A stretch of DNA of 64,000 nucleotides, from NCBI GenBank assembly GCA_025093985.1, contig JACAAK010000015.1, positions 310,001 to 374,000 of the forward strand. The letters run 5' to 3'. A program made the position numbers and the translations under genes. The notes below the pieces were generated by a model. That model was not told where the DNA came from. It saw nothing but the letters and a program-made list of their open reading frames with translations, and did no database searches. Within the stretch, counting starts at the first letter, position 1. Each line of letters begins with the position of its first letter. Positions 22,902 to 33,217 of the stretch are shown in pieces. This stretch comes from Calvatia gigantea (taxonomy: Eukaryota; Basidiomycota; Agaricomycetes; Agaricales; Lycoperdaceae).

Positions 22902-23143
22902 GGAATTTCGACCCGATAGGATCAAACTGATCAGGGAGGTGGGAAGGGCCGTGTGAGGAACAGTTGTGCTCGACGGCGACTGATGGCGAAGGATGGCGAG
23001 CGCTCCCGACTTAGTTTGGTATGTCATCCAATGTTTTTGTTGGGAAATTTGTGACAAATATCACGTGGACACGGCTTCTATTTTACAATCAAAATCCTTC
23101 GTCGTTGGGATATCAATCTACGCGCCAATAGCACGAAGCAGGT

Positions 23144-23666
23144 CTACGAAGAATCTGGGGTCTTGTTGCCAAAGTTATTGAAATTCTCTTGTGGGCGTTC
23201 AGGCAAAGTTCAAGTCGTGCACCAGAAACCGACTCACCAGGCTCCCCTGGTCAAAAATCAGAACTCTTAAATGCGCTCTTTGGAGGAACGTGAGCACTCA
23301 CTAGGGGAAATTGAATCGGGTGTTCGGTTGCCAGAGTTGTTGAAATTTCCTAAGACCATTTGTCGAGTCAATCGACGACCCTGAAAAGAGGATATTTACC
23401 TGGCTGGGCCGACCCTATAATTGGAAATGTGCGTTAGATATGCCTTGTGTTCTGGTGACCATACTCACGGGGTTCATGGTCAGGCGTCGGATTTCCGACG
23501 GGACTGAAGTTCGCGGCCCCCCCTACGTAATCGCTCAGGACAGCTTCTTTCCTAGGGCATACCTGCACTTACTGTCGCTGATGGATGGCGTCCCTCTCAT
23601 ACCAATGGGCATGCTGCTCACGAAGGACGAAAGAGCAAGCAGCACTGCGATATGTAAGGACTTCAT
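23144..23666 (-). CDS. Small secreted repeat-peptide precursor, about 79 residues (candidate RiPP precursor A)
   Basis: There are four exons, 23573-23666, 23469-23522, 23302-23349 and 23144-23187, all joined by phase-1 introns. Exon 1 encodes a signal peptide (MKSLHIAVLLALSSFVSS) and a short spacer. Each following exon encodes one repeat: NFSPVGNPTPD, NFNNSGNRTPDS and NFNNFGNKTPDSS, the last ending at the stop. A basic residue precedes the second and third cores if these splice sites are used. Two of the introns are long enough (about 115-119 bases) to hold in-frame micro-exons of 15 and 9 bases (23400-23414 and one near 23240), which would alter only the spacer. A start two codons upstream (23672) is possible. 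A homologue lies at 31708 and UstYa-type genes lie immediately upstream. I infer a ribosomally made, processed peptide; direct evidence is lacking. Confidence 0.65.
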
Positions 23667-23709
23667 GATCATTAGATGGGATGTAAGCACCTGGGCAAGG
23701 TGGGTCCCC

Positions 23710-23718
23710 TTTAAATAT
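23710..23718 (-). promoter_or_regulatory. TATA-like box upstream of precursor A
   Basis: The minus strand reads ATATTTAAAG about 45 bases upstream of the ATG at 23666, a usual distance for a short fungal 5' UTR. Confidence 0.45.
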
Positions 23719-24446
23719 CGAATGCAAAAGAAGACCTCCCCCGGTTCAAGAATCACAAAAGAGTGGCGGAAAGTCACGCTGTTGACAGATCAGGATGGAC
23801 AAATCTTGATGTACTAGGACAGATAATCGGTACTGTGACAATAGGCGCATTACCACCCGTCACCTTGGTGGGATGGAGCCCAGGAGGTGCTGGGTGTGAA
23901 TGAACGAAACGAGTGATTTCATAGAAATAAGCTTTCTGATCTCGGGAAAATAGGGATCGAGGAAAGGATTGGAACGCCGCGTATTCCCAATTAAGTTGCT
24001 CCCAAACATGAACAGGATTCGCTCTTCTTCCCGAATCTCACAATGGCATGGCGCTGAAGCGAAGAAGCACTAAGTAGTTCCGGCTATCACGCAAAGCCGA
24101 AGCTCAATTTATCAAGAACACGTTCTCACCCTCAATTGAGAACGAGACGCGAAGAAAAGCATTCTGTGGCCATTAAGCTCTAAGTTATACCTCAACGCTG
24201 GCGTGTACCCTGCACCATCCCCCTACTAACGTTTATTAGAGGGATCCTAGATAATCATCTCGATTGGCTTATACCTCATGAAGGTTGACTTGATTTGGTA
24301 TGAATGGGTTCCCAAATTAGAAAATCCGCATGTCTACCTAACTATTTCCCATCTCTCATCCCTCCTTTTAGCCGGGGGTGTACCGCATTATTGCCCAGCC
24401 GAAGCATCAAGTCCTCAGTAATCTGGGAGAACTGGCCAGAAAACAA

Positions 24447-24785
24447 TCAGCACGTCGTTTCGGAAGCGATTAAAAAGAACTCCTTACCCCCATTCTCACT
24501 TTTGCCTGCGTCGGATAGGCCAGCAAAAGGGTCTGGCCTAGGTAATTTCGTGACATCACGTCCCATAGATGAATATAAATTCTTAATCTCCTGCTGCGCT
24601 CTCCAACTGACTGCCAGGAGTCCTGCGTTCAGCACGAGTACGAAGAAACAAAAGACATAGATCGCTCTGAGAGACAATGCCTTTGTTGCTAGTGTATGCC
24701 CCGGCTGATTCACATCGATGGGGAGCTTGGAAGTGTCGTCGTTGGGTAGGAGAGTTTTGGTTTCTTCGTCACGATCGGGGCTCAT
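24447..24785 (-). pseudogene. UstYa/DUF3328-type protein, N-terminal part only
   Basis: It starts MSPDRDEETKTLLPNDD, has one membrane segment (IYVFCFFVLVLNAGLLAVSW) and the post-membrane helix AQQEIKNLYSSMGRDVTKLP. That is how basidiomycete UstYa-family (DUF3328) proteins begin. The two HxxHC motifs and the HxCRxW block expected further on are absent in the following 400 bases, and the frame stops at 24447. I read it as a truncated relic of the neighbouring genes; an undetected distant exon is less likely. Confidence 0.5.
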
Positions 24786-25102
24786 GGTGGTTGGAGAGAG
24801 GGCTTCGAAACAATAGGCTGCGGCTACATTATACACAAATCGGTGTAATATGAAATGATGGTGTCGGGACTATTACAGGCATCCTCGGATAGATGCCTTG
24901 GGCGACAACAGAAGCAGAAATAGAGTTTGTTTCATCGCAAGATTGGCGATGAACTTCGGAAACCCGCATGATTAGATATAGCGAACAATGGACAGGAGGC
25001 GGCTAGTCCATGGGAAACGGCTGTCTTCCATTGGTTTCATCAATATTTGTTTTTACTATGCACTGGAAGCTGGCATACCAACTGAGATCAAACACTGTCA
25101 TG

Positions 25103-25778
25103 CTATACGCTCCCAGAATGATGGTTATTCGCGAAGTCATCCTTCTCGGCCAACGCCCTGAGCTGCTCCCAATTCCTGCATACGTGAAGGACGTTCATCC
25201 CACTTGCAGCTGCTACTACCTTTCCATTTGAAAGAGTTTCTGGATGCGAAGGCTCAAGAGTTGTGTCTCCGTTGCACATAACTGCTTGGCGTAAGATGTT
25301 CAAACAGTGGTGTGCCCTGTCTGATTTCGTTTGGTCGTCCTCCCATCCGGGATTCATGTATAGTTTTCGGAGTGTGTTCAAGCACGAGAGTTGGTGATAG
25401 ACAGATATGTACTGGGTGTGCTCGCTCGCTGGGTCGAGGTGGACACCGGATGCATGATTTGAGGGCTAGTAGCGACTCCCATTCAGCGTCCGCACCCATG
25501 CCGTAGTGGGCATTTGCATCAACGAGTTGGGCTACTTGGTCCAGATTGAAGGGTACTTCGCTCTGCCCGGAGCTCATTTCTAGCTCTGTTAATTATATCC
25601 TCAATGTTGAGCTACCCACTTGAAAAGAAGGATGCATACCTTTCGTGCTCCGGACCCTGGATAAGACTAGGATATCATTCCAGGTCGATATGGCATTGAA
25701 TATTGAACTCAAGACAAGTATGCAGAAAAATGGGAGCAAGGTCTGAACGGGTATGCTGGCGTAGTTGGTGGACTTCAT
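25103..25778 (-). CDS. UstYa/DUF3328-family protein with altered HxxHC motifs
   Basis: Exon 1 starts MKSTNYASIPVQTLLPFFC and contains a single membrane anchor. After an intron come FNLDQVAQLVDANAHYGMGA and the catalytic half: YHQLSCLNTLRKLYMNPGW, then AHHCLNILRQAVMCNGDTTL and HVCRNWEQLRALAE, ending at 25103. UstYa proteins are single-pass oxidases that use two HxxHC motifs to cyclise or hydroxylate ribosomal repeat peptides. Here both are changed: HQLSC has Ser for His and RAHHC has Arg for the first His. One extra base near 25466 breaks the frame between AEWESLL and the next block. It may be catalytically dead, or have diverged. Confidence 0.65.
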
Positions 25779-26288
25779 GCTAGAGTTGCAAGCGCTTTCG
25801 TGATTGCAGTAAACCGGGTGGCAGCACCACTGAGACGATATCAAAGGGGAATTGATCGCTTATCAGTGAAGTTAATATCCGTCCTCTGACTCTTCCACCA
25901 GCCAAAAATAGCGTATATCCCTCGACCTTGTGAAGCGCAGGGTGACGATTGCTGTGCATGGATCAAATGGGCAGGAGCTTGATATCCCTGAGTCGAGATC
26001 GGGTCCATCTATCTTGATTTCGGCGCTGGGGTTTCCATTTTGCGTCTGGGACTAGCAAGTAACATGGAGGATTGTTGCATCCTGTATGAGCACAATATGA
26101 CACATGCCAAACCCGGGTCGTAATTCTGTCTTTTGTTCTTCCCGACATACGCATCAAGGTTGAAGGCCGGGTAGCTGATTATTGTTAGAACAGACATTAA
26201 GCATCGGCGGGTATTAGAGCGACTCGATTAGAAACTCTGGCAGAATATTATCCCATAGTACCACTACTCTACGTCGAAGTGGCATGGC

Positions 26289-27084
26289 TCAATCAAAGTA
26301 GTGTTCATTTTCCTTAAAATTCTGCTCCATGAAAGTCCGCACCTGCACCCAATCGCGACAAACATGAGTCATACCTCCCGTACCTCCATGAGTAGGTTCC
26401 AAAGTCAGATCAAGGCCGCATTGAAGGCCTTGACGAATGTAGTTGTAGCAGTGATGAGCATGGCCCAGCTCCGCAGCAGTTGGGTGCTTCCCGATCTTCG
26501 ATTGCGTAAGGTCATAACGCATCGCGTTTAGGCAGTGAAGCTGGTGGTACATGGTAACTGCGTATGACCGCGGGCCTGGTTCGAGCACCACCCAGCCGTT
26601 GCCGGGTGGCGTCAGGGATTCCCATTCACGTACGTCGTGGAGGCCGTAACGGGTTGTGTCGTTAAACGTCATGACCGCATTGCGAACGTTTAAAGGCAGT
26701 CGGCGAGGATTCCCATCAAGAGTGTATGCTAGAGTGGTCGGGGAGAGTTAGCTGAAATCCTTTTTGATATAAGGATTGTGACCAACGGAAGTTCACATGA
26801 GTAAAGAGTAAGGACTTGACTTGCAGAATCATGAAAATTCGGAGAATGTTGAAAATAAAAACAGGCCATGCATGTTACAGCGACTATGCTGTATGGTAAG
26901 TACTGGATGATATCAGGTGCTACTCAACGGAGGGAAACTGGGGAACGTATACCTTGCTCTTCGGCAGTCTCATCCTCGATGATAACGTCATCCTCATAGG
27001 GAATTTCGAGGAGTGGGGTCGGGTCGTGGAGGTGACTGTCAGTGGAGAGTTGGCCATAGTGAGGGCGGTAACGGACGATGTCAT
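26289..27084 (-). CDS. UstYa/DUF3328-family oxidase with intact motifs
   Basis: The last exon carries TMYHQLHCLNAMRYDL (HxxHC), then HAHHCYNYIRQGLQCGLDL (second HxxHC) and MTHVCRDWVQVRTFMEQNF, ending at 26289. These are the defining motifs of the UstYa family in the expected order and spacing. Upstream exons read HYGQLSTDSHLHDPTPLL with acidic residues and a short hydrophobic exon (IVAVTCMACFYF) that would form the membrane anchor. The start is uncertain: an ATG at 27084 is out of frame by one base, and an open frame also reaches 27214. Likely a secretory-pathway membrane enzyme acting on a peptide, and the best catalytic candidate for the nearby precursors. Confidence 0.75.
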
Positions 27085-27665
27085 AAGCACAGCAAACCAG
27101 TTGACCGCTCTCGGGTGTCAAGCGAGTGATCAATCGATCACGACCAGCAATCACAAGGAGTTGATTTGTAACGTCGCACCAAAGGGGCCTTATGCATGAG
27201 TGTAGATGTACCACGTCAGAAATATTTTAAACCTCCTATGGTCGGCGATATTCACTTGATTTAGGGAAATAAATCTAGATTAGCCTGGACATACACTGTA
27301 TCCCCATAAGGAACATATGCGATCCAAAATAGTGGAATCGATACCTTGAAAACCCCCATGATTGTGCGAATGTTCGGGTCCAGAATAACTTATGTGTGCA
27401 CATGATGAAGAAGCTTGGTGCCACTGGCAATGTGCGAGCCGCGTGAATGGAACCGAAGGACCGGGAGCAGCTCGTCTTGGGTTGAACCTCAATTCTGCTT
27501 CGGAGTCACAGGGTGCGCGGTCACTCCTATTTATTGCAGTATCAAGACCCAATGAATTCTCTAGGTCTATCATAATGTCCAATTTTTCGTAAATTATACT
27601 CGTGGGGAACCGGATTATCCAAAACTACAGCTAACACCGGGGGTGAGTGCACCATTATCCTTTCT

Positions 27666-28707
27666 TTATCCTTCATGCAAAAAGAGTCCAACGACCTGGA
27701 AGAATTTCTCCGTCTCCTCCAAATGGGCCGTATGACTGGATTCCTGTCACATCCCATCAGCGATACTCGAGGGCATACAATGTGAAGAAAGTACCGAAAA
27801 TTGAATCCACCGAACCCTGGGAATTAACTTGAAGAAAGGGTAGACACAGCTATCAGCCGCTTCATCCTTCCAGCCATTCACAAGAAGAACCGGAACCACA
27901 ATCTTATGGGCCTCGTCAATTATTGTCCAGTCCTTAATAGGACCTGTCATATAGAATTCTGATGGGCCATTCCTGAGATGAGGGTCAATGCTCTGATTCA
28001 GTGGTGGGAGGTGAGACAAACATTGTGAGATAAACGGTTGGGTCTTTTTCAATCCATCCGAAGCTCGTCTGAAGAGCTACTGGCATTGGATCTATGGTGC
28101 AAAGAAAGCGAGAGTAGTAGATCTTGACTGCATCCTGATATTCTTTGCTGTCCGTCTTTCCTTCCTTTTCGCACCTATCGAGGGTGTCCTGAACGTCTTG
28201 TGGGAGCTTCCGTCGAAGGACCTCTTGTGCCTCAATCCAAAGCTTGTTTGAAGCAGGGGACGACACAATCACAAGCCGTTTCAGCCCTCCAGGCTGCCTG
28301 ACGGCGTGACGTGCCCCCAACATCCCACCCCATGAATGCCCAAGGAGGTCGTAGTCGTCATAAATCCCGAGATGAATTAATAGATGTTTCAACTCGTCCA
28401 AAAACAACTGTTCCGTCCAGAATGCAATATCGCCCATCTTCTCCCGAAAGTGCGTCGAGAGCCCATTTCCTAGCTGGTCATACAGAACCACGGGAATGCG
28501 GCTCTTGAAGGTGAGAGCGGAAAAATTGGTAAGGTAGTCGGAAGTTACACCGGGACCACCGTGCAGGACCACCAATGGACGAACCCCTGATTTTAGGTCG
28601 CCGTACACCTTATACCACGTCTTGCATTCCTTCCCTGCACCTGGCGCGTCCCAGACCATCTCCCCTTCCGACGTCGGTATGTTGTCGCGACTGTTTGTTG
28701 TGGTCAT
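27666..28707 (-). CDS. Proline iminopeptidase-like alpha/beta hydrolase (S33)
   Basis: It begins MTTTNSRDNIPTSEG. An alpha/beta-hydrolase fold is shown by VVLHGGPGVTSDYL (oxyanion loop HGGPG), DQLGNGLSTHF and the nucleophile elbow LLGHSWGGMLGARHA (GHSWGG). After introns come the acid region (VLLVNGWKDEAADSC) and a last exon with SSHTAHLEE, supplying the catalytic His, ending LFLHEG at 27666. HGGPG plus GHSWGG is the signature of proline iminopeptidases, which remove N-terminal proline. No signal peptide is seen, so it is probably cytosolic. It lies 0.6 kb from the UstYa gene in the same orientation. It could trim Pro-containing peptide fragments, but such enzymes are also common alone. An upstream in-frame ATG exists at 28755. 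Confidence 0.85.
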
Positions 28708-28730
28708 TTGGGGTTGGGTTGTAGGATGAG

Positions 28731-28793
28731 GGAACGATCTCAGAGCCCGTTGCAAATTAAAGGGAACGATCTCAGAGCTCGTTGCAAATTAAG
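28731..28793. repeat. 32-bp tandem duplication upstream of the hydrolase
   Basis: The unit beginning GGAACGATCTCAGAG is present twice in direct succession (28731-28762 and 28763-28793) with one substitution. It covers the upstream ATG and may affect the 5' UTR or promoter. Confidence 0.8.
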
Positions 28794-29109
28794 GGCCCTG
28801 GGCCTAGAATCCTCCTGGCCCATGCGCCATTAATCAATAGTTAATCCTTCCGTGGTGAGGATACCATCGGGATACCAGATCGGTCGTCGTGGGAAAGCTG
28901 GAGTGGGAATTTCGCAATTTCCTGAGAAATTGAAGTCTCTTGGATATTGAAGCCGTAAATGCAGGGACACTGGGGAGGGGTCACAGAACAGAATACATTC
29001 ATTATTTGGTATCACAACTACGAAGGTAACATGGGGCGACGCAGAATCTTGCCTCAAACCAGGAACAGGAGGGTCATATTGCGCCGGATAGTGGGGGTAT
29101 ACTGGACCT

Positions 29110-30323
29110 TCAGGCTGATTCTTTCTCCGCAAAGCTTGGGTTACTAACATTCGTCGCTTTGCTCTTCACCGTTAACGTAGGGCCAGTATCGGCGGTTTGA
29201 AGGGCGGTATTGCTCGTGTTATTAAACCGTATATCAGTTCCAGTTTGGAACTTGGCGAGAGATGCCGACGACCAAGCACGGCCTTGGAGGACTCGCAAGA
29301 TAATCAGCAAGGGAGCAATTGACTATTTAAGGTCAGTACTTTTCCCATGTCAGGGGGATAGAGGGCACACCTGAGTTTGTCCCAGAACCGGTAGTGCAAG
29401 ATTTTGGATGGGGCTATTGACGGCGTAGCTGACCAAGAAAATCAAGCCGTTGGCAGTGTAGAGAGCCGCTGATTCAATCATCATGGACGTGATGGAGATG
29501 TACTCGGAACCCGACTCAGCCAATACTCGGCGCATCTGGTATCTCATGTAGAGGAGTCGACTGACGATGCAAGCAGTGATAAGAACATTGAGGGCAATGG
29601 AAATCGCCCAGTAGGGGATAGCGAGATTGATGCTGATTGTGGACCAAAGGGTAATTCCAGGGACACAAAGCATGACGATGAGAATGAGTGAAAGGGCTTA
29701 ATTTTTTAACGTTAATCATGGGAGGTGTTGCGGGGATGACAAGTGACACACCAACTGAGGCAAGGAACATAAGGCTTGGTAACACAACCCAATACCAACC
29801 CATGTGCGAGAAGAACATCCAGAACCGGTAGAGCTGGGGCGGCACTTAGCTAGCTGTTTTTAGGATGCTACCGACAATATCCTTACCAACAACCCATCTT
29901 GGAACCAGGTATTGATGATGTAGACCACATTGCACGTAAGTCCAACGGGACCGCCACCTGTGGCGAAAAAGGCATTCGGACCCCCAGGGAAATTGCGGTT
30001 ATCCACAAACGTCAACTCTCCGACCTTGATATTCGTTCCATTGCCAACATTGCCCATAATGAACAACAATGAAACATAGAGCATCAGGAGATAATCTCCT
30101 CGCTTTTTATTTTTATGGAGTAAAAGGTTGAAGCACCAGATGAAGAGAGTGAGATGGACACCTTCACAGATTCAGCGGATCATTGATCAGTCAAGTAGGC
30201 CCCAATAGAGGTGATTCCGCACATACCATAGGCGATAGCACCGAGAAAGAGGCCATCTATGATAGTCCGCTCGTTGTAGAGCTCGAAAGGCGACTCGCCG
30301 GGTGGGGCATTGGGGTTGCTCAT
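29110..30323 (-). CDS. Multi-pass (about 7 TM) membrane protein, copy 1
   Basis: Exon 1 starts MSNPNAPPGESPFELYNERT and continues into a first helix. Later exons give HLTLFIWCFNLLLH, YLLMLYVSLLFIMGNVGNGT, GLTCNVVYIINTWFQDGLLV, YRFWMFFSHMGWYWVVLPSL, WSTISINLAIPYWAISIALN and NGLIFLVSYAVNSPIQNLAL, with a Ser/Thr-rich cytosolic tail ending at 29110. Introns are short and in phase, and no frame break was found. The layout (short outside N-terminus, about seven helices, polar tail) is that of an agaricomycete-expanded receptor-like family of unknown ligand. A second copy is at 53196 and a fragment is at 56590. Confidence 0.8.
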
Positions 30324-31707
30324 GGTGGAAGGAGTTTAAGCGCAAGCCTGGGAGCCCATCAGCAATGTGGGCAAGCGACAGGTAAATTCGCCCGCGATTT
30401 CCATGGCCTTTGGGAAAGAACTATGTTTAGATGAAAGGCGCACATGGACTTGGGACTTTCTCGAGGTTTGGCATGCCGTAACAATGGTGTCACGGTGGCC
30501 GCTATGAATTGAATGATACGGGTAACCTGGTCCCATCAGAAAAAGATGCGACCCTGGCCTACACCAACCGACCCCGTTGATGCCTAAACATCTCGTTTCG
30601 AGTTGGGCGACATATGAAGGTTGAAAAGATTGATAAATACTACGGGCACAGAATGATGAAGGTTTAAGACGGCCCAGTGGGAGCTCACTTGACGTTCCAC
30701 TCAGGTGTCCATCTAGAACCTTGATGCCCTGTCACGATCAGTTCTGAGAACGGCAATGGATTATAATAGCAGCATTTAGATATGCCGAATAGGCGCTATG
30801 CGATTCCTCCACTGTGTGGAGTACTTGGGGAATCATCGCCAAAAACAATGTTATTCACTACTAGGGCGACGACTTGTTCTGTATGAACCGCCAAGAAGAG
30901 GTGCCACCGCCAGTCGACATGATTCAATCAAATGGGCGGGGGAGCGTAACAACCCTGTTACCGAAACTTGTTTTAAGCCAAGATGGCTTGGTGCCGAGTC
31001 AGATGAGCTCCGGTGCAAAATGAAATGGGCTGAAGGAGGGGGTTTGAACGGACGGATACGACAATGCGCCCGCTACGGTCAATCCTTAATAAACCGGATA
31101 GCCCCCATACCCATCAACTTCCTTTCACCTCGAGCTCACAGGCGTATAATAAAAGGTTCCCAGGGAGAGTCGCCACCGCGCTTCGGATTATTTTTGGAAT
31201 TCACGCACCTCTACACTGACTCCGTAACTGCATTGTTGCATTATGAGATGTCATCTCCTGATTCTATCCCCATCTGACACATCGAGTTGCATGTTCTCAG
31301 CAATGCCAGTCGAAACAACTTGAATTTGGAACAAACTTCCTAGAAATAGAAGAGCAGCTGTGGCACCAAAGTTATGTAGAAGCACTTCACAGCAGTTGAC
31401 TCGAGTACCTCCATCTATGGCTACAGGCATTTATCAGCATAAAGGAAGTAGAATCTCACATATACACAATGTCAGATTCCACTCGATCATTTATGAGTAT
31501 GATTAGAAGCATTTGTTTGAAATGTAGCGGATAGAAACAGCGCTGCCGAACGTGAAACAGTATCTCCTGCGGACAGATGCCTTTCGAAGATCAAACTTGA
31601 GCACTGCTGTGGAAGGGTTCTGCGTATAAAAGGAGCATTGGAACAATCCTAAAGCATTCTCCCCTCAACTTCTTACGTTCCCGCTTTCTTGTGAACAGAG
31701 CTCTACT
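30324..31707. other. Intergenic region between membrane protein and precursor B
   Basis: A 159-codon plus-strand ORF (30798-31277) is present but shows no recognisable motif, no intron signals around it and Arg/Pro-rich chance-like composition. I do not call it a gene. Confidence 0.35.
31625..31633 (+). promoter_or_regulatory. TATA box of precursor B
   Basis: TATAAAAGG lies 75 bases upstream of the ATG at 31708, with a pyrimidine-rich stretch between them. A strong canonical core promoter. Confidence 0.6.
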
Positions 31708-32155
31708 ATGCGTTCCATCGTTGCCCTCATCGCCGTTTTGTCGGTCCTGTCCAGCCTGGTATCCGCAGCACCTGCCGCTAACATTCTTGAGCCCCGTGAG
31801 TAGCCGCAGTTCACAAGGCCGAGGAGCGATCTTACTCAAAGCTTTCATAGTAAACTTTGCTATCGTAGGCAACCCAACGCCCGATGCAAAGACGCCACGA
31901 GGAGATATTCAGCCTCGTAAGTTGCAATTCATTTTCACCTATTGCTGCTTCTAACTTCCGCAAAGGGGAAGAGAGTGCCAATTTCAGGATGGTAGGGAAT
32001 CCTACAGGCGACTCCGATCAAGCTGATCGAGCCCGACGTACGTATTCCGCCCTAAATTAACCGTAATTAACCAGCTCAACCGAGGGACCATACCAATAGG
32101 GAGTAACTTCGCCATCGTCGGAAACGCCACCCCAGATTCTCCCCATGATGGCTAG
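31708..32155 (+). CDS. Small secreted repeat-peptide precursor, about 91 residues (candidate RiPP precursor B)
   Basis: There are four exons, 31708-31795, 31851-31916, 31972-32037 and 32100-32155, all joined by phase-1 introns. Exon 1 encodes a signal peptide (MRSIVALIAVLSVLSSLVSA, likely cleaved before AP). The two middle exons are each exactly 66 bases. Each later exon encodes one repeat: NFAIVGNPTPDA, NFRMVGNPTGDS and NFAIVGNATPDS. Spacers contain Arg-rich ends such as DQADRAR followed by an Arg created at the splice junction, a possible Kex2-like site. An alternative acceptor for exon 2 (31842) is also in frame. It is homologous to precursor A on the other strand 8 kb away, with the core NFxxxGNxTPD shared. 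No cysteine is present, so it is not a disulfide-rich effector. Confidence 0.7.
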
Positions 32156-33217
32156 TCTTGACTGCCTAATCATTCCCATTGTCCTTTTTTTCTTTCGTAA
32201 ACCCGGAGTCATCTTGAATAGTGGGTATATTGGTGTTATTGCGATTTTGTATTTTTGTGGACATAGACAATAAATTATATCGGTGTGATGATCTGAGAAT
32301 TGATTGACTAGTTGACCGCTATCGTTAGGAACCGATGTCTCTCGAATCCAGCGCTATCGCCGGGTACCTGTAGAGGGGTATCAATGAGACCCTTCCCGAG
32401 GGATCTATGAATAAACCGAGTAGTTTCCCCCCACAGTTCGGATCCGTAGCTTAGGGGCGATCAACTCACCCCGAACCCGGATCTGATATGAGGCGGATCC
32501 GATCCAACCTTCAGATACCACTCTGACTAGGGAATGATGTCCTACTCGTCCAAGTTCCAAACATTTAGGCTGACGTCTGAGACACTTACCTTATGTGCGT
32601 CATGATTCGTGCGGTGGTAAATTAAAGGGTTTTCCTTCTGCCATGTTCTAGGCCCTCTCGTGACCTACATTCTAAAGGCCATAGCTTAACCGTGCTACCC
32701 AAGCGGTATGAGCCATTTTATAGACCACTGGGTTATCGATTCAATGACATTGATCATGCCGGCGCCCACGAGCCGTCGGGATCACGGGCTGGTCGGACAT
32801 CGATGCTGCCATCACCAGCTCTCTCTTTTAGCTACTTACCTAATTTTACGATTTCGGTTGGAGGAGCCTTCCTTCTTGGCGCCCGAGGTTTTTCAACTCA
32901 AGTCCATGTGAACTTTCCTTTTCTTTCTGCAGTAGAAGCCCTCCTGACCCAAGACCCAGCGTATTTCTGACAACCTTGGCTTTGCCAAGGGATCGAGTCC
33001 ATTCAACATACGTCCCCATCCACCCTCCTTTGCGCTAGATCGTGAACGCCGGGCCCCCTGCTGGTCATTTACCATGCGTACAGACGGGTTGAAGACAGCT
33101 GAAACCACATGTTAGGCAGCTAAAAACAACTGAAGAACGACAGCACAACATGGACGTTGTCGACAGCTGTAGTATAAAAACCCAACTCTGGATGCGAGAT
33201 ACTCTGGCTCAACAACG
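32156..33217. other. Intergenic
   Basis: No gene recognised. Short ORFs around 32692-32970 have no motif. The right end is the promoter of the metalloprotease. Confidence 0.4.
33173..33180 (+). promoter_or_regulatory. TATA box of the M43 metalloprotease
   Basis: TATAAAAA lies about 40 bases upstream of the ATG at 33218. Confidence 0.55.

Noticed and set aside
26560..26600. GGTTCGAGC, resembling a tRNA T-arm
   Set aside because: It lies inside the UstYa coding exon and no cloverleaf can be drawn. No tRNA was found in the window.
30798..31277. 159-codon plus-strand ORF
   Set aside because: No motif, no signal peptide, no conserved neighbour and Arg/Pro-rich chance-like composition, so it is not called as a gene.
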